Source: Nocardioides turkmenicus
GTDB lineage: Bacteria > Actinomycetota > Actinomycetes > Propionibacteriales > Nocardioidaceae
Direction of reading: 5' to 3'
DNA: 64,000 nucleotides
Assembly: GCF_011045035.1 (NCBI RefSeq)
Contig: NZ_JAALAA010000004.1
Location: 186,001 to 250,000, forward strand
Shown piece after piece: positions 37,103 through 45,869 of this stretch. Each line of letters starts with the position of its first letter. Positions within the stretch are counted from its first letter, which is position 1. Under the pieces are notes generated by a model, which did not search any database, was not told the origin of the DNA, and saw nothing but the letters and a program-made list of their open reading frames with translations. The translations under genes were made by a program, and so were the position numbers.

Positions 37103-38446
37103 ATGCGTGACATCCGCGTTGCGATCGTCGGTGCTGGCCCGGCGGGCATCTACGCTGCCGACATCCTCACCAAGGAGCACCCTGGTGCGCGCGTCGACGT
37201 CATCGAGCGCCTGCCTGCTCCCTACGGCCTGGTTCGCTACGGCGTGGCTCCTGACCACCCGCGAATCAAGGAGATCATCAAGGCCCTGAAGCGCGTGCTC
37301 AACCAGGACGCCATCCGCTTCATCGGCAACGTCGACTTCGGCACCGACCTCAAGCTCGACGACCTGCACCGGTTCTACGACGCCGTCATCTTCGCCACCG
37401 GCGCTATGGCCGACCGCGAGCTCGACATCCCGGGGATCGACCTGCCGCAGTCCTACGGCGCGGCCGACTTCGTCAGCTGGTACGCCGGACACCCCGACGT
37501 CTCCCGCGACTGGCCGCTCGAGGCCGAGGAGGTCGCCGTCCTCGGCGCCGGTAACGTCGCGCTCGACGTCGCCCGGATGCTGGCCAAGCCCGCCGACGAG
37601 CAGCTGGTCACCGAGGTCTCCGACAACGTCTACCAGGGCCTGAGGAAGAACCCGGCCAAGACGATCCACGTCTTCGCCCGCCGCGGCCCGGCCCACATCA
37701 AGTTCAGCCCGATGGAGCTGCGCGAGCTCTCCCACTCCCCGTCGGTCGAGGTCGTCGTCGAGGAGGAGGGCTTCGAGATCGACGAGGCCGGCGAGAAGGC
37801 GATCCAGAGCCACAAGGCGACCAAGCTCGTCGCCGACATCCTCCTGAAGTACATGGAGGCCCCGTCGGCCGGCAAGCCCCACAAGATCGTCATCCACATG
37901 ATGCAGAACCCCGTCGAGATCCTCGGCGAGGACGGTCAGGTGGTCGCGCTGCGCACCGAGAAGACCGAATACAACGGCGACGGCACCGTCTCCGGCACCG
38001 GCGAGTTCACCGACACCCCGGTCCAGGCCGTCTACCGCGCCGTCGGCTACCTCTCCGAGGCGCTCCCCGACGTGCCCTTCGACGGCGAGAACGGCGTCAT
38101 CCCCAACGACGGCGGCCGGGTCCTCGACCTCAACGGCGAGCACATCAACGGGACGTACGTCACCGGGTGGATCAAGCGCGGACCGGTCGGCCTCATCGGC
38201 CACACCAAGTCCGACGCGAAGGAGACCATCGACAACCTCCTCCACGACCTCGACAAGCTCAAGCCCGCCGAGCACGGCTCGCCCGCCGCGGTCCTCGAGC
38301 ACCTGTCCGGCAAGGGCGTCGAGTTCACCACCATCGAGGGCTGGGAGAAGCTCGACAACCACGAGCGCGCCCTCGGCGAGGCCCAGGGCCGCGAGCGGAT
38401 CAAGGTCGTCCCGCGCGACGAGATGATCCAGATCTCCAACGCCTGA
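37103..38446 (+). CDS. fprA: Ferredoxin-NADP+ reductase
   Basis: A 447-residue flavoprotein starting at ATG 37103. FAD binding is VAIVGAGPAGIYAADIL, followed by PAPYGLVRYGVAPDHP, the NADP loop VAVLGAGNVALDVARML and RRGPAHIKFSPMELREL; YVTGWIKRGPVGLIGHTKSD is the C-terminal FAD contact. All are hallmarks of the actinobacterial FprA family, which reduces ferredoxin from NADPH for P450s and other redox enzymes. Upstream is a candidate iron box; downstream a strong hairpin terminator. Confidence 0.97.
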   Translation: MRDIRVAIVGAGPAGIYAADILTKEHPGARVDVIERLPAPYGLVRYGVAPDHPRIKEIIKALKRVLNQDAIRFIGNVDFGTDLKLDDLHRFYDAVIFATGAMADRELDIPGIDLPQSYGAADFVSWYAGHPDVSRDWPLEAEEVAVLGAGNVALDVARMLAKPADEQLVTEVSDNVYQGLRKNPAKTIHVFARRGPAHIKFSPMELRELSHSPSVEVVVEEEGFEIDEAGEKAIQSHKATKLVADILLKYMEAPSAGKPHKIVIHMMQNPVEILGEDGQVVALRTEKTEYNGDGTVSGTGEFTDTPVQAVYRAVGYLSEALPDVPFDGENGVIPNDGGRVLDLNGEHINGTYVTGWIKRGPVGLIGHTKSDAKETIDNLLHDLDKLKPAEHGSPAAVLEHLSGKGVEFTTIEGWEKLDNHERALGEAQGRERIKVVPRDEMIQISNA

Positions 38447-38462
38447 CCAAAGCGCGTACGCA

Positions 38463-38496
38463 GCGGGCCGGTCATCCACACGGATGGCCGGCCCGC
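38463..38496 (+). terminator. fprA terminator hairpin
   Basis: GCGGGCCGGTCATCC pairs with GGATGGCCGGCCCGC around an ACAC loop, leaving a single U-G wobble in 15 pairs. It begins 17 bases after the fprA stop. Confidence 0.75.
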
Positions 38497-38595
38497 CGTG
38501 TATGTCGAGCAGGTAGTTCAGATCAGCTCGTCCAGGTCCATCTCACGACAGAGTAGACAGATTTCCTGGCCGAAGTTCGGATCGCCCCTCCCTGC

Positions 38596-38640
38596 GTCAA
38601 CTTTTGGTTGACGAACACCGATCGTCAACCTAGAGTTGAC
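38596..38640. promoter_or_regulatory. Paired GTCAAC-N5-GTTGAC operators
   Basis: Two identical palindromes, GTCAAC-TTTTG-GTTGAC (38596-38612) and GTCAAC-CTAGA-GTTGAC (38624-38640), lie 28 bases centre to centre. The second ends 2 bases before the ATG of the Clp-N/HTH gene and so would occlude its ribosome site. They are probably targets of autoregulation by that protein, which carries an HTH-like segment. Confidence 0.65.
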
Positions 38641-38642
38641 GC

Positions 38643-39404
38643 ATGACGACTCCCCGCGATGCAGACCCTGCCCTCAAGTCCGTACGCCTCGACACCCTGA
38701 TCGACTCGATCAAGAAGGCTCGGTCCGAGCCTCTGGACCAGCTGGCCGATGCGATGGTGGTCGGCGAGCACCTGGGCGAGGTGGCCGATCACCTGATCGG
38801 GCACTTCGTCGACCAGGCTCGCCGCTCCGGCGCGTCCTGGACCGAGATCGGGACCCGGATGGGGGTCACGAAGCAGGCGGCGCAGAAGAAGTACGTCCCC
38901 AAGGCCGGCGACCAGCCGCTCGACCCGAACGCCGGGTTCGCGAAGTTCACCCCGCGTGCCCGCACGGTGGTGGTCGCGGCCCAGGCGGAGGCACGGAAGG
39001 CCGCGAACGCCGAGACCGGCGTACCTCACCTCGTGCTCGGTCTCCTCTCCGAGCCGGAGGGCGTCGCGGGGCACGCGATCCGGGCGCAGGGTGTGACGCT
39101 GGAGGCGGTCCGCGAGGTGGCGACCGCGGCCACGCCGGAGCCCTACGGCGAGGTCGGCGAGATGATCCCGTTCACCGCCGATGCCAAGAAGGTGCTCGAG
39201 CTGACCTTCCGCGAGGCCCTCCGCCTGGAGCACTCCTACGTCGGCACCGAGCACATCCTGCTCGCCCTCCTCGAGCACGAGGACGGTGCCGGGATCCTGC
39301 ACGACGCCGGCATCGAGAAGGAGGCGACCGAGCAGAGCATCACCTCGATCCTCGACTCGCTGAAGGTCGACTTCGACGCGGCCGAGACGGCCGCCCAGGA
39401 GTAG
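38643..39404 (+). CDS. HTH-like plus Clp N-domain protein
   Basis: A 253-residue protein. Residues 58-86 (RRSGASWTEIGTRMGVTKQA) form a probable HTH. Residues about 95-240 hold the two repeats of a ClpA/C N-domain: FTPRARTVVVAAQAEA with GVPHLVLGLLSEPEG, and FTADAKKVLELTFREA with GTEHILLALLEHEDG. No AAA+ ATPase follows, so it is not a chaperone itself; it may bind Clp substrates or adaptors and regulate transcription. The start abuts the paired palindromes, and no clear ribosome site is seen. Confidence 0.85.
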   Translation: MTTPRDADPALKSVRLDTLIDSIKKARSEPLDQLADAMVVGEHLGEVADHLIGHFVDQARRSGASWTEIGTRMGVTKQAAQKKYVPKAGDQPLDPNAGFAKFTPRARTVVVAAQAEARKAANAETGVPHLVLGLLSEPEGVAGHAIRAQGVTLEAVREVATAATPEPYGEVGEMIPFTADAKKVLELTFREALRLEHSYVGTEHILLALLEHEDGAGILHDAGIEKEATEQSITSILDSLKVDFDAAETAAQE

Positions 39405-39433
39405 CAGCGCAGAAGGGCTACCTGATCTGAGGG

Positions 39434-39468
39434 ACCGTCGGCACGAGCGAACAGCACGTGCCGACGGT
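39434..39468 (+). terminator. Terminator after Clp-N/HTH gene
   Basis: Perfect 12-base arms ACCGTCGGCACG and CGTGCCGACGGT are separated by an 11-base loop and followed by a short T run. It lies 29 bases after the stop codon. Confidence 0.8.
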
Positions 39469-39485
39469 TTCGCTACGTTCCGAGA

Positions 39486-40484
39486 ATGCCTCGCAGTCTC
39501 GCCCGACTCGTCCTCGGCATGGTCCTGGCCACCGCGGTCGTCACCGTGCCTGCCTCGGTGACCGTGCCGTCGGCCGAGGCGGCCTGCCGGCCGGCGCTGC
39601 AGTCGCTGACGCTCGCGAGAGGCACCGTGGCCGGCGGCACCTCGACCACCGCCACGGTCAGGCTGACCTGCCGGGCCCCGAGGCGCACCCCGGTGCAGCT
39701 GTGGGCCAGCACCGGCATCCGGGTCCCGGCGTACGTCTATGTCGCTCGCGGCCGGAGCACGACCACGGTCACCGTCCGGACCTCACCGACGACGGTCCGC
39801 AGCAGCGGCCGGGTCAAGGCGGTCCACCGGCAGGTCGTACGTCGCGCGACACTGGTCCGCACGGTCACGCCGTGCTACCCCACGCCGGTGCCGACCTCCG
39901 TGGCGCTGCCCGCGTACGTCCACGCCGGCCAGACCGCCACCGGCATGGTGACGCTCGACTGCGTCGCCAAGACCTCGCTGGCGGTGAGCCTCACCTCGAG
40001 CTCGTCCTGGGTCAGCGTGCCGGGCACGCTCACGATCGTGGCCGGGCGGCGTACGGCGTCGTTCCGGGCCGTGACGAAGGCTCCGTCGACCGGGTCGCTG
40101 CCGGCGTTCGACGTGACGATCCGGGCGACGCGCGGCCGGAAGAGCGCGGCCCGGGTGATGCAGGTGCGGCCCGAGATCCGGCCGTTCCGGGCCGGGGACC
40201 GGTTCACCGTCAACGAGCCGGTGCTGACTCCCGAGGGCACCGACGGCTGGGTGCGGGGCACCCTCCGGATCACCCTGGACCATCCGGCCGGGCCGGGCGG
40301 GCTCGACGTGAACGGCTCGGTCATCCCCGAGGGCGGGACCTGGACCGAGGCGACGATCTATCACCACGCCTATCCGCCGGACTCCCGCGTGACCGACCAT
40401 CTCACCATCGTCGACTCGACCGGCAACGTCCTGGTTCACGAGGACTTCACCTATGTCGTCCATCGCGCCCCCGAGGGCCCCTGA
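39486..40484 (+). CDS. Secreted protein of unknown function
   Basis: A 332-residue protein with a signal peptide (MPRSLARLVLGMVLATAVVT, cleavage near AEAA). The rest is Thr/Ser/Val/Arg-rich beta-type sequence in repeats of about 90 residues (ATVRLTCRAP and GMVTLDCVAK), each with a single Cys in a T-C or D-C context, resembling Ig-like or BACON-like beta sandwiches. The C-terminal third (TLRITLDHPAGPGGLDVNGS) may be a third beta domain. I infer an extracellular or cell-surface beta-sandwich protein. Confidence 0.7.
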   Translation: MPRSLARLVLGMVLATAVVTVPASVTVPSAEAACRPALQSLTLARGTVAGGTSTTATVRLTCRAPRRTPVQLWASTGIRVPAYVYVARGRSTTTVTVRTSPTTVRSSGRVKAVHRQVVRRATLVRTVTPCYPTPVPTSVALPAYVHAGQTATGMVTLDCVAKTSLAVSLTSSSSWVSVPGTLTIVAGRRTASFRAVTKAPSTGSLPAFDVTIRATRGRKSAARVMQVRPEIRPFRAGDRFTVNEPVLTPEGTDGWVRGTLRITLDHPAGPGGLDVNGSVIPEGGTWTEATIYHHAYPPDSRVTDHLTIVDSTGNVLVHEDFTYVVHRAPEGP

Positions 40485-40531
40485 CGTGCCGCGGGGCAAC
40501 ACCCCTGTGCCCGAAGCACGCCAGGGACGTC

Positions 40532-41425
40532 TCAGACCCCGGCGGGCGCGAGCACGATGTCGAACCGCACCGTGGACCAGGTGCCGTCGACGGCTCGCCC
40601 GTCCGGCGTCGGCGTCCCGGCGGCCTGCCGCTCGAACTTCTTGATCAGCGACTCCTTGACCCCGAAGACGGTGTCCTTCCAGCCGACCGGGTCGCCCTCC
40701 GGGAAGATGTGGGTGACCAGCGTGCGACAGCCCTCGTGGGTGACCATGAAGTGCAGGTGGGAGGCCCTCAGCGGCGAGCGCCCGACCGCGGCCAGCATCT
40801 TGCCGACCGGGCCGTCGTCGGGGATCGGGTACGGCGTGGGCGTCAGCCCCCAGAACCGGTAGCCGCCCTCCTCGTCGGTGAACAGGTGCGCCCGGGCAGC
40901 CCGGGCACCCGCGTCGCGCTGGACGTCGTAGAGCCCGTCCTCGTCCGCCTCCCAGACCTCGATCCTGGCTCCGACCAGCGGTTTCCCGTCGGTGTCGGTG
41001 ACGGTCCCGGTGACCCAGCAGGGCTCGCCCGGGGCTCCGAAGGCCATGTCCCCGCCGAGCTCGATCGCCGGGGAGTCCTCCACGAAGAACGGCCCGAAGA
41101 CGGTGGCCTCGGTCGCGTCGGCGTACGCGGCGTTGTTGATGTTGATCGTCTGCATCGAGGCACCGAGGGTGTCGGAGAGGAGGATGAACTCCTGGCGTAC
41201 GTCGTCGGTGATGTGGCCGGCCTTGGTCAGGAACTCGATGGCCGCACCCCACTCCTCCTCGGTGAGGCGTACGTCGCGGATGAAGGCGTGCAGGTGACGC
41301 GTCAGCGAGACCATGACCTCCTTCAGGCGCGGGTCCTCGCACGCGTCGAAGGACGCGACCACGGCGTCGACCAGGGTCTGCTCGACCGCCTGCTGCTCCG
41401 GCGATACGTCGGCTCCGTCGCTCAT
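40532..41425 (-). CDS. Hydroxyquinol 1,2-dioxygenase
   Basis: A 297-residue intradiol dioxygenase. The N-terminal helical linker domain ([20 protein letters not shown]) precedes the beta-sandwich with the Fe(III) ligands: Tyr in DEDGLYDVQ, Tyr in EEGGYRFWG, and His-x-His in [18 protein letters not shown] is the typical early block. It cleaves 1,2,4-trihydroxybenzene to maleylacetate. The start ATG 41425 overlaps the TGA of the maleylacetate reductase gene (ATGA), so the two successive enzymes are made together. Confidence 0.94.
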   Translation of the reverse strand: MSDGADVSPEQQAVEQTLVDAVVASFDACEDPRLKEVMVSLTRHLHAFIRDVRLTEEEWGAAIEFLTKAGHITDDVRQEFILLSDTLGASMQTININNAAYADATEATVFGPFFVEDSPAIELGGDMAFGAPGEPCWVTGTVTDTDGKPLVGARIEVWEADEDGLYDVQRDAGARAARAHLFTDEEGGYRFWGLTPTPYPIPDDGPVGKMLAAVGRSPLRASHLHFMVTHEGCRTLVTHIFPEGDPVGWKDTVFGVKESLIKKFERQAAGTPTPDGRAVDGTWSTVRFDIVLAPAGV

Positions 41426-42477
41426 CAGCTCTCCTCTCCCGCCCACGCCGCGGTCAGCAGCGCGGTCAGGTTCTCCTCGGTGACCGGGGTGGGGTTGTTG
41501 TCGGGGATGGCGGCCATGATCGGGGCGACCGCCTTGGCGATGCCGTCCTCGGGCATGCCGTAGTCCTGGAGCGCCTTCGGCGCATCGAGCGTCGTACGCA
41601 GCTCCGCCAGCCCCGCCACGGCACTCGGTGCACCGAACGCGGCCGCCATCCGCGCCTCCGCCTCGGGGGCGTTCGGGGCGTTGAAGGCGAGCACGTGCGG
41701 GAGCACGACCGCGTGGGTCTGGGCGTGGGGCAGGTTGAACATGCCGCCGAGCACGTGGCAGATCTTGTGGTGCATGCCCGACCCGGCGGAGGTGAACGAG
41801 ACCGCGGCCAGGTAGGCGCCGTAGAGGGTCTGCTCGATCCCCTCTACGCTCGCGCCGTCCGCCGCGACCAACGGCAGCCCACCGGCGAGCCCGCGGATCC
41901 CCTCGGCGGCGTTGACCTGGTCGATGGGGTCGACCCGCGGCCCCCACATCGCGTCGACGCAGTGGGCGAGCGCGTTCAGCCCGCTGGCGACGGTCATCTC
42001 GCCGGGCAGGGTGGTCAGCAGCGTCGCGTCGTAGACGACCGAGCGCGGCAGGACCCGGGCGTCGATGCCGGTCGTCTTGGTCTCGCCCGAGGTCAGCCCC
42101 CAGACGTTGGTCGCTTCCGACCCGGCGTACGTCGTCGGGACCGCCACGATCGGCAGCCCCGTGGTGAGCGCGACCGCCTTGGCGAGCCCGGTGGTCGAGC
42201 CGCCGCCGACGCACACCAGCGCGTCGACAGCGGCCTCGGCCGCCCGCTCGCGAGCCCGTTCGGCGACCTCGACCGGGACGTGCATCACGACCTCGTCGTG
42301 GCGCAGCGCTACCGGTACGTCGGCGGTCACCCGGGCGGCGATCTCGGCCTCGCGCTCGCCGGCGATGACCATCACCCGCCGCGCGCCGAGCTCGTCGATC
42401 TCCGCCGCCACCGCGGCGGGCGCCTCGCCGGTGGCGAAGCGGACCCGCTGCGGCAGCGACTCATGCGTGAACTTCAT
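41425..42477 (-). CDS. Maleylacetate reductase
   Basis: A 350-residue iron-type alcohol dehydrogenase family enzyme. [16 protein letters not shown] is the NAD(P)-binding motif and [15 protein letters not shown] is specific to maleylacetate reductases; the metal-site helices include [13 protein letters not shown] and [20 protein letters not shown]. It reduces maleylacetate to 3-oxoadipate, the step after hydroxyquinol cleavage. It is placed between the monooxygenase and the dioxygenase in the same operon. Confidence 0.94.
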   Translation of the reverse strand: MKFTHESLPQRVRFATGEAPAAVAAEIDELGARRVMVIAGEREAEIAARVTADVPVALRHDEVVMHVPVEVAERARERAAEAAVDALVCVGGGSTTGLAKAVALTTGLPIVAVPTTYAGSEATNVWGLTSGETKTTGIDARVLPRSVVYDATLLTTLPGEMTVASGLNALAHCVDAMWGPRVDPIDQVNAAEGIRGLAGGLPLVAADGASVEGIEQTLYGAYLAAVSFTSAGSGMHHKICHVLGGMFNLPHAQTHAVVLPHVLAFNAPNAPEAEARMAAAFGAPSAVAGLAELRTTLDAPKALQDYGMPEDGIAKAVAPIMAAIPDNNPTPVTEENLTALLTAAWAGEES

Positions 42478-42504
42478 GTGCTCCCCCCGCTCGGACCGGA
42501 TCGA

Positions 42505-44295
42505 TCAGGCCTTGCCCAGCAGCGTCGCGACCGCGTCGCCCAGCGCGGTGCCGGGGTCCTCGGGCAGCGACATGGCGCGCCAGGCGATGTGCTTGTCGGG
42601 GCGGACCAGGATGGCGCCGGACTCCTCGACCTCGCGGAGCTTGGCCCAGTCGAAGTAGAGGTCGGTGACCGGGCGGCCGGGGCCGATCACGACGGTCTCG
42701 AGAGGGATCCCGAACTTCGTCCGCGCCGCCTCCGCCGCCTCCGACCATGCCTCGCCGGCGATGCCGGTGATCAGGGTCCACTGGGTATAGGGCGCCAGGT
42801 CGAGCATCGCGTGCTTCTCGACGTTGTCGCCGATCCAGGCGTGCGGCAGGTGCGCACCGGGGCAGGTCGACATCCGGTGGTAGAGGTCATCGTCGTCGGT
42901 CGGCGCCGGGCGGGTGCCGTCGGAGAGGATCGCGTTGGACTCGTAGAACTGGCCGAGCTCGACGCCGTGGGCGTTGAACTCGTAGTTCTTGCGCTCCATC
43001 GCGGTGACCAGCGCGGCCCGCTTGGCGGCGCCCTCGGGGGTGTTGGCCTTGCGCTCCTCGATGGCCTTGGCCATCTCCTCGCCCTCGAGGCCGACGACAC
43101 CGAGCGCCTCGAAGAGCTCGCCGAACTCGCGCGCGGACTGGTTGGCCCGGGTCACGATGCGCTTGGCGACCGGCGCGCGCTCGGCGGAGTAGGACTCCAG
43201 GAGCGACGGCTCGGCGTAGCCCTGGAGCACCGCGGCCAGCTTCCAGGCCAGGTTGTAGGAGTCCTGGATCGAGGTGTTGGAGCCGAGGCCGTTCGACGGC
43301 GGGTGCCGGTGGATGGCGTCGCCGGCACAGAAGACGCGGCCCTTCTGGGCGTGGGTCGCGTACATCTCGTTCACGCCCCACAGCGAGTAGCCGGTCACCT
43401 CCGGCTCCAGGTCGGGCATGCCGAGCAGGTCGCGGATGACCTTGACCGCGTACTCCTCGGTGAGCTCCGGCGGCGGCTGGCTGATGTCGTAGCCCCACAC
43501 GATCAGCCACTCGTCCCACGGGCGGACCATGCGGACCAGGCCGGTGCCGATGCCGCCGACGTTCGAGCCCGGCTGGATGACCCAGTAGAGGACCGAGGGG
43601 CGGTGGTCGACGAGCTCGGAGAGGTCGGCCTTGAAGGTGATGTTCATCGACCCGGCGATGTCCATCGCACCCTCCATCGGGAGGTCGATGTCGGCGCCGA
43701 CCTGGGTGCGGGCACCGTCGGCACCGATGAGGAACTTCGACCGGATCTTGTACTCGTGGCCGGTCAGCCGGTCGCGGGCGATCGTGGTGACGCCGTCCTC
43801 GTCCTGGACGTGCGAGACGTACTCGGTGGAGAACCGGGTCTGGGTGCCGCGCTCGGTGGCGTTGCGGACCAGGATCGGCTCCAGGTAGGTCTGCGGGATG
43901 TCGACGGTCAGGCACGGGCTCGCCAGCTGGTAGTCGGCCTCGCGGTCGGGGCGCGTGCCCCAGGTGCGGATGCGGCCGATCTCCTCGCCGGCGATGCTCG
44001 TGCAGAAGACGGTGTCACCGACCAGCTCGTGCGGGGTCGCGTCGGCGAGCACCTGCTCCTCGATGCCCAGGTCGCGGAAGATCTCCATCGCGCGCTGGTT
44101 GGTGATGTGCGCCCGCGGGGTGTTCGCGGTCCAGCGGTACTTCGTGATCATGATGTTGTCGACACCGAGCTCGCTCAGGAAGAGCGCGGCGGACGCACCG
44201 GCCGGGCCGGATCCCACGACGAGGACGTCGGTGGTCACGACGTCCTCGGTCTCCGGGATCTCGGTCTCTTTCTGGCCGTCGTCGAAGACTGGCAT
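42505..44295 (-). CDS. FAD-dependent phenol-type monooxygenase
   Basis: A 596-residue group A flavoprotein hydroxylase. VLVVGSGPAGASAALFLSEL is the FAD dinucleotide motif, and the GDAIHRHPPSNGLGSNTSIQ block is the second FAD contact typical of phenol/dichlorophenol hydroxylases (TfdB-like). The C-terminal thioredoxin-like part is present. Being in an operon with hydroxyquinol dioxygenase and maleylacetate reductase, it should hydroxylate resorcinol, hydroxybenzoquinol-type or chlorophenolic substrates to hydroxyquinol. Exact substrate unknown. Confidence 0.93.
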   Translation of the reverse strand: MPVFDDGQKETEIPETEDVVTTDVLVVGSGPAGASAALFLSELGVDNIMITKYRWTANTPRAHITNQRAMEIFRDLGIEEQVLADATPHELVGDTVFCTSIAGEEIGRIRTWGTRPDREADYQLASPCLTVDIPQTYLEPILVRNATERGTQTRFSTEYVSHVQDEDGVTTIARDRLTGHEYKIRSKFLIGADGARTQVGADIDLPMEGAMDIAGSMNITFKADLSELVDHRPSVLYWVIQPGSNVGGIGTGLVRMVRPWDEWLIVWGYDISQPPPELTEEYAVKVIRDLLGMPDLEPEVTGYSLWGVNEMYATHAQKGRVFCAGDAIHRHPPSNGLGSNTSIQDSYNLAWKLAAVLQGYAEPSLLESYSAERAPVAKRIVTRANQSAREFGELFEALGVVGLEGEEMAKAIEERKANTPEGAAKRAALVTAMERKNYEFNAHGVELGQFYESNAILSDGTRPAPTDDDDLYHRMSTCPGAHLPHAWIGDNVEKHAMLDLAPYTQWTLITGIAGEAWSEAAEAARTKFGIPLETVVIGPGRPVTDLYFDWAKLREVEESGAILVRPDKHIAWRAMSLPEDPGTALGDAVATLLGKA

Positions 44296-44307
44296 TTCCT
44301 CACCTTT

Positions 44308-44343
44308 CTGAGACCGCGGTGGGGTGTGTGATCGCAGTCTCAG
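44308..44343. promoter_or_regulatory. CTGAGAC inverted repeat upstream of catabolic operon
   Basis: Perfect arms CTGAGAC (44308-44314) and GTCTCAG (44337-44343) surround a 22-base spacer in the gap between the monooxygenase ATG and the alpha/beta hydrolase gene. The wide spacing suits a LysR/IclR-type activator or a tandem site. Confidence 0.4.
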
Positions 44344-44413
44344 GGCGAGTCTTACCGCCCCGCTCGGGCGGCATCAAAGGTGGGCTCGCGGGTTGGCGGA
44401 AATGCGTACGCAA

Positions 44414-45265
44414 CTAGCGGGCGAGCCACTCCGAGATCGCCGCGATCGTCGAGTCGGGCTTCCGGGCCCACTTGAAGTGGTCGATTCCGGGCTCGTCCAG
44501 GTGGACCCGCTCGACCTCGAGCCCGGGCATCCGCCGGTGGATCTCGTCGACGGTCGCGCTGGGCGCCAGCCAGTCGCCCTCGATGGAGACGATCAGCGCG
44601 GGCTTGGCCAGGGCTCGCATGTCCGTGGTGACGTCGCGCGCCGGGCTGCCGAGGCGGAGGCGGCCGGTGCGGGCGTACCGGGCCCATTCCTTCATCAGCG
44701 TGCGCGCCTCGCGTCCGGCGAACTTGAGCTGCTTGCCGGGGAAGTGCCCGACGACCCGGCCGATCAGGCCCATCGCCTGGCTGGCGACCAGGAAGCCCGG
44801 GCCGTAGTTGCGCCAGTAGGGCGTCTGCGACGCGACGTAGATCAGCCCGGCGACGCGGTCGGGGTGGAGCGCCGCGTAGGCGCTGGCGGCCTGACCGCCG
44901 AGGCTGTGCCCGAGGACGTACGTCGCGCCGGCCGATGCCGGGACCAGCTCGCCGAGACGGTCGACCGCGGCGGCGATGTCGTCGACCAGGTCGGCGTAGC
45001 CGAAGTCGTAGCCCCAGCCGGCGACGCGCCCACCGAGCTCCTCGTGACCCCGCTGCTCCATCCGCCCGACGTTGATCCCCGCCTCCGCGAAGGCGATGAT
45101 CAGCTTGTCGTAGTAGCCCGCGGGCATGCCCATCGCGGGCACGACGAGCACTGTCGGCGCCTCGGGGTCGGCTGCACGGACCACGGTCAGCGTGAAGCTG
45201 GTGCCTTCGGCACGCTCGATCGGGTGCGCCTCGGGGGTGGTCGTGGGGGTCGAAGTCTCGGTCAC
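44414..45265 (-). CDS. Alpha/beta hydrolase
   Basis: A 283-residue serine hydrolase fold. The nucleophile elbow is VLGHSLGGQAA (Ser near residue 125); MEQRGHEELGG and the late GIDHFKWARKP provide the probable catalytic His region. It contains no signal peptide. It lies upstream of the hydroxyquinol operon on the same strand and divergent from the SnoaL-epoxide hydrolase pair, sharing a region with TetR-type operators. It may hydrolyse an ester or lactone of the imported aromatic. Confidence 0.88.
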   Translation of the reverse strand: MTETSTPTTTPEAHPIERAEGTSFTLTVVRAADPEAPTVLVVPAMGMPAGYYDKLIIAFAEAGINVGRMEQRGHEELGGRVAGWGYDFGYADLVDDIAAAVDRLGELVPASAGATYVLGHSLGGQAASAYAALHPDRVAGLIYVASQTPYWRNYGPGFLVASQAMGLIGRVVGHFPGKQLKFAGREARTLMKEWARYARTGRLRLGSPARDVTTDMRALAKPALIVSIEGDWLAPSATVDEIHRRMPGLEVERVHLDEPGIDHFKWARKPDSTIAAISEWLAR

Positions 45266-45316
45266 GCGGCAATGTTACCCGCCAGTAAGACGAGTGGTTG
45301 ACTCAGCCGAGATTCT

Positions 45317-45367
45317 GGACTTGTGGGTCCAAATTTCGCAGAGCATCCTGTTTGGACCAAGTAGTCC
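45317..45367. promoter_or_regulatory. Two TetR-type operator sites (GGAC-N6-GTCC class)
   Basis: GGACCAAGTAGTCC (45354-45367) differs in two positions from the GGACCAACTGGTCC palindrome in front of the TetR gene at 47740-47753, and GGACTTGTGGGTCC (45317-45330) is a weaker copy. They lie between the divergent alpha/beta hydrolase and SnoaL/epoxide hydrolase genes, so the TetR protein probably controls both. Confidence 0.65.
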
Positions 45368-45384
45368 ACACAGGAAGGAATGCC

Positions 45385-45843
45385 GTGGAGACCCTCGAGC
45401 GACTCAGCATCATCGAGGACGTACGTCGCCTGATGGCGCGCTACGTCCGCTACGCCGACCACCAACGCTGGGACGATCTGGCCGGCCTCTTCACCGAGGA
45501 CGGCACGTTCACCCCGCACAAGCCGGACGGATCGGTCTGGCTGCGCATGAACGGGCGCGACGAGATCAGCGCAACCGTCGGCGCCAGCGGCGGCCCCGGC
45601 GTCACCCTGGTCCATCACCTGTTCTCCGACGAGATCGACGTCGACTCGGCGGAGACCGCGCGCGGCGTCTTCGCGATGGAGGACATCGTCACCCGGCCGG
45701 AGGACGCCGAGGTGTCCGAGACCATCCCCTTCCGCCGCATGCACGGGTTCGGCCACTACCACGCCCGGTTCGTCAGGACCGACGGCTCCTGGCGGATCGC
45801 CGAGCTGACCCAGACCCGCATCCGACTCGACTTCACCCACTGA
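45385..45843 (+). CDS. SnoaL/NTF2-like protein
   Basis: A 152-residue protein starting at GTG 45385 with GGAAGGA upstream. RRLMARYVRYADHQRWDDLA and GLFTEDGTFTPH are the usual start of the NTF2/SnoaL-like fold, and HYHARFVRTDGSWRIAEL its end. Members act as polyketide cyclases, isomerases or small-ring hydratases. It is 26 bases upstream of the epoxide hydrolase and starts 17 bases after a TetR-type operator, so the pair is likely one regulated unit. Confidence 0.85.
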   Translation: METLERLSIIEDVRRLMARYVRYADHQRWDDLAGLFTEDGTFTPHKPDGSVWLRMNGRDEISATVGASGGPGVTLVHHLFSDEIDVDSAETARGVFAMEDIVTRPEDAEVSETIPFRRMHGFGHYHARFVRTDGSWRIAELTQTRIRLDFTH

Positions 45844-45869
45844 CCTTCACCCGGAAAGCAGCACTCACC

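Noticed and set aside
41695-44331. 878-codon plus-strand open frame over the maleylacetate reductase and monooxygenase genes
   Set aside because: Composition (Asp/Val/Gly/Arg/His-rich, no domains) is that of an antisense shadow; the minus-strand enzymes are certain.
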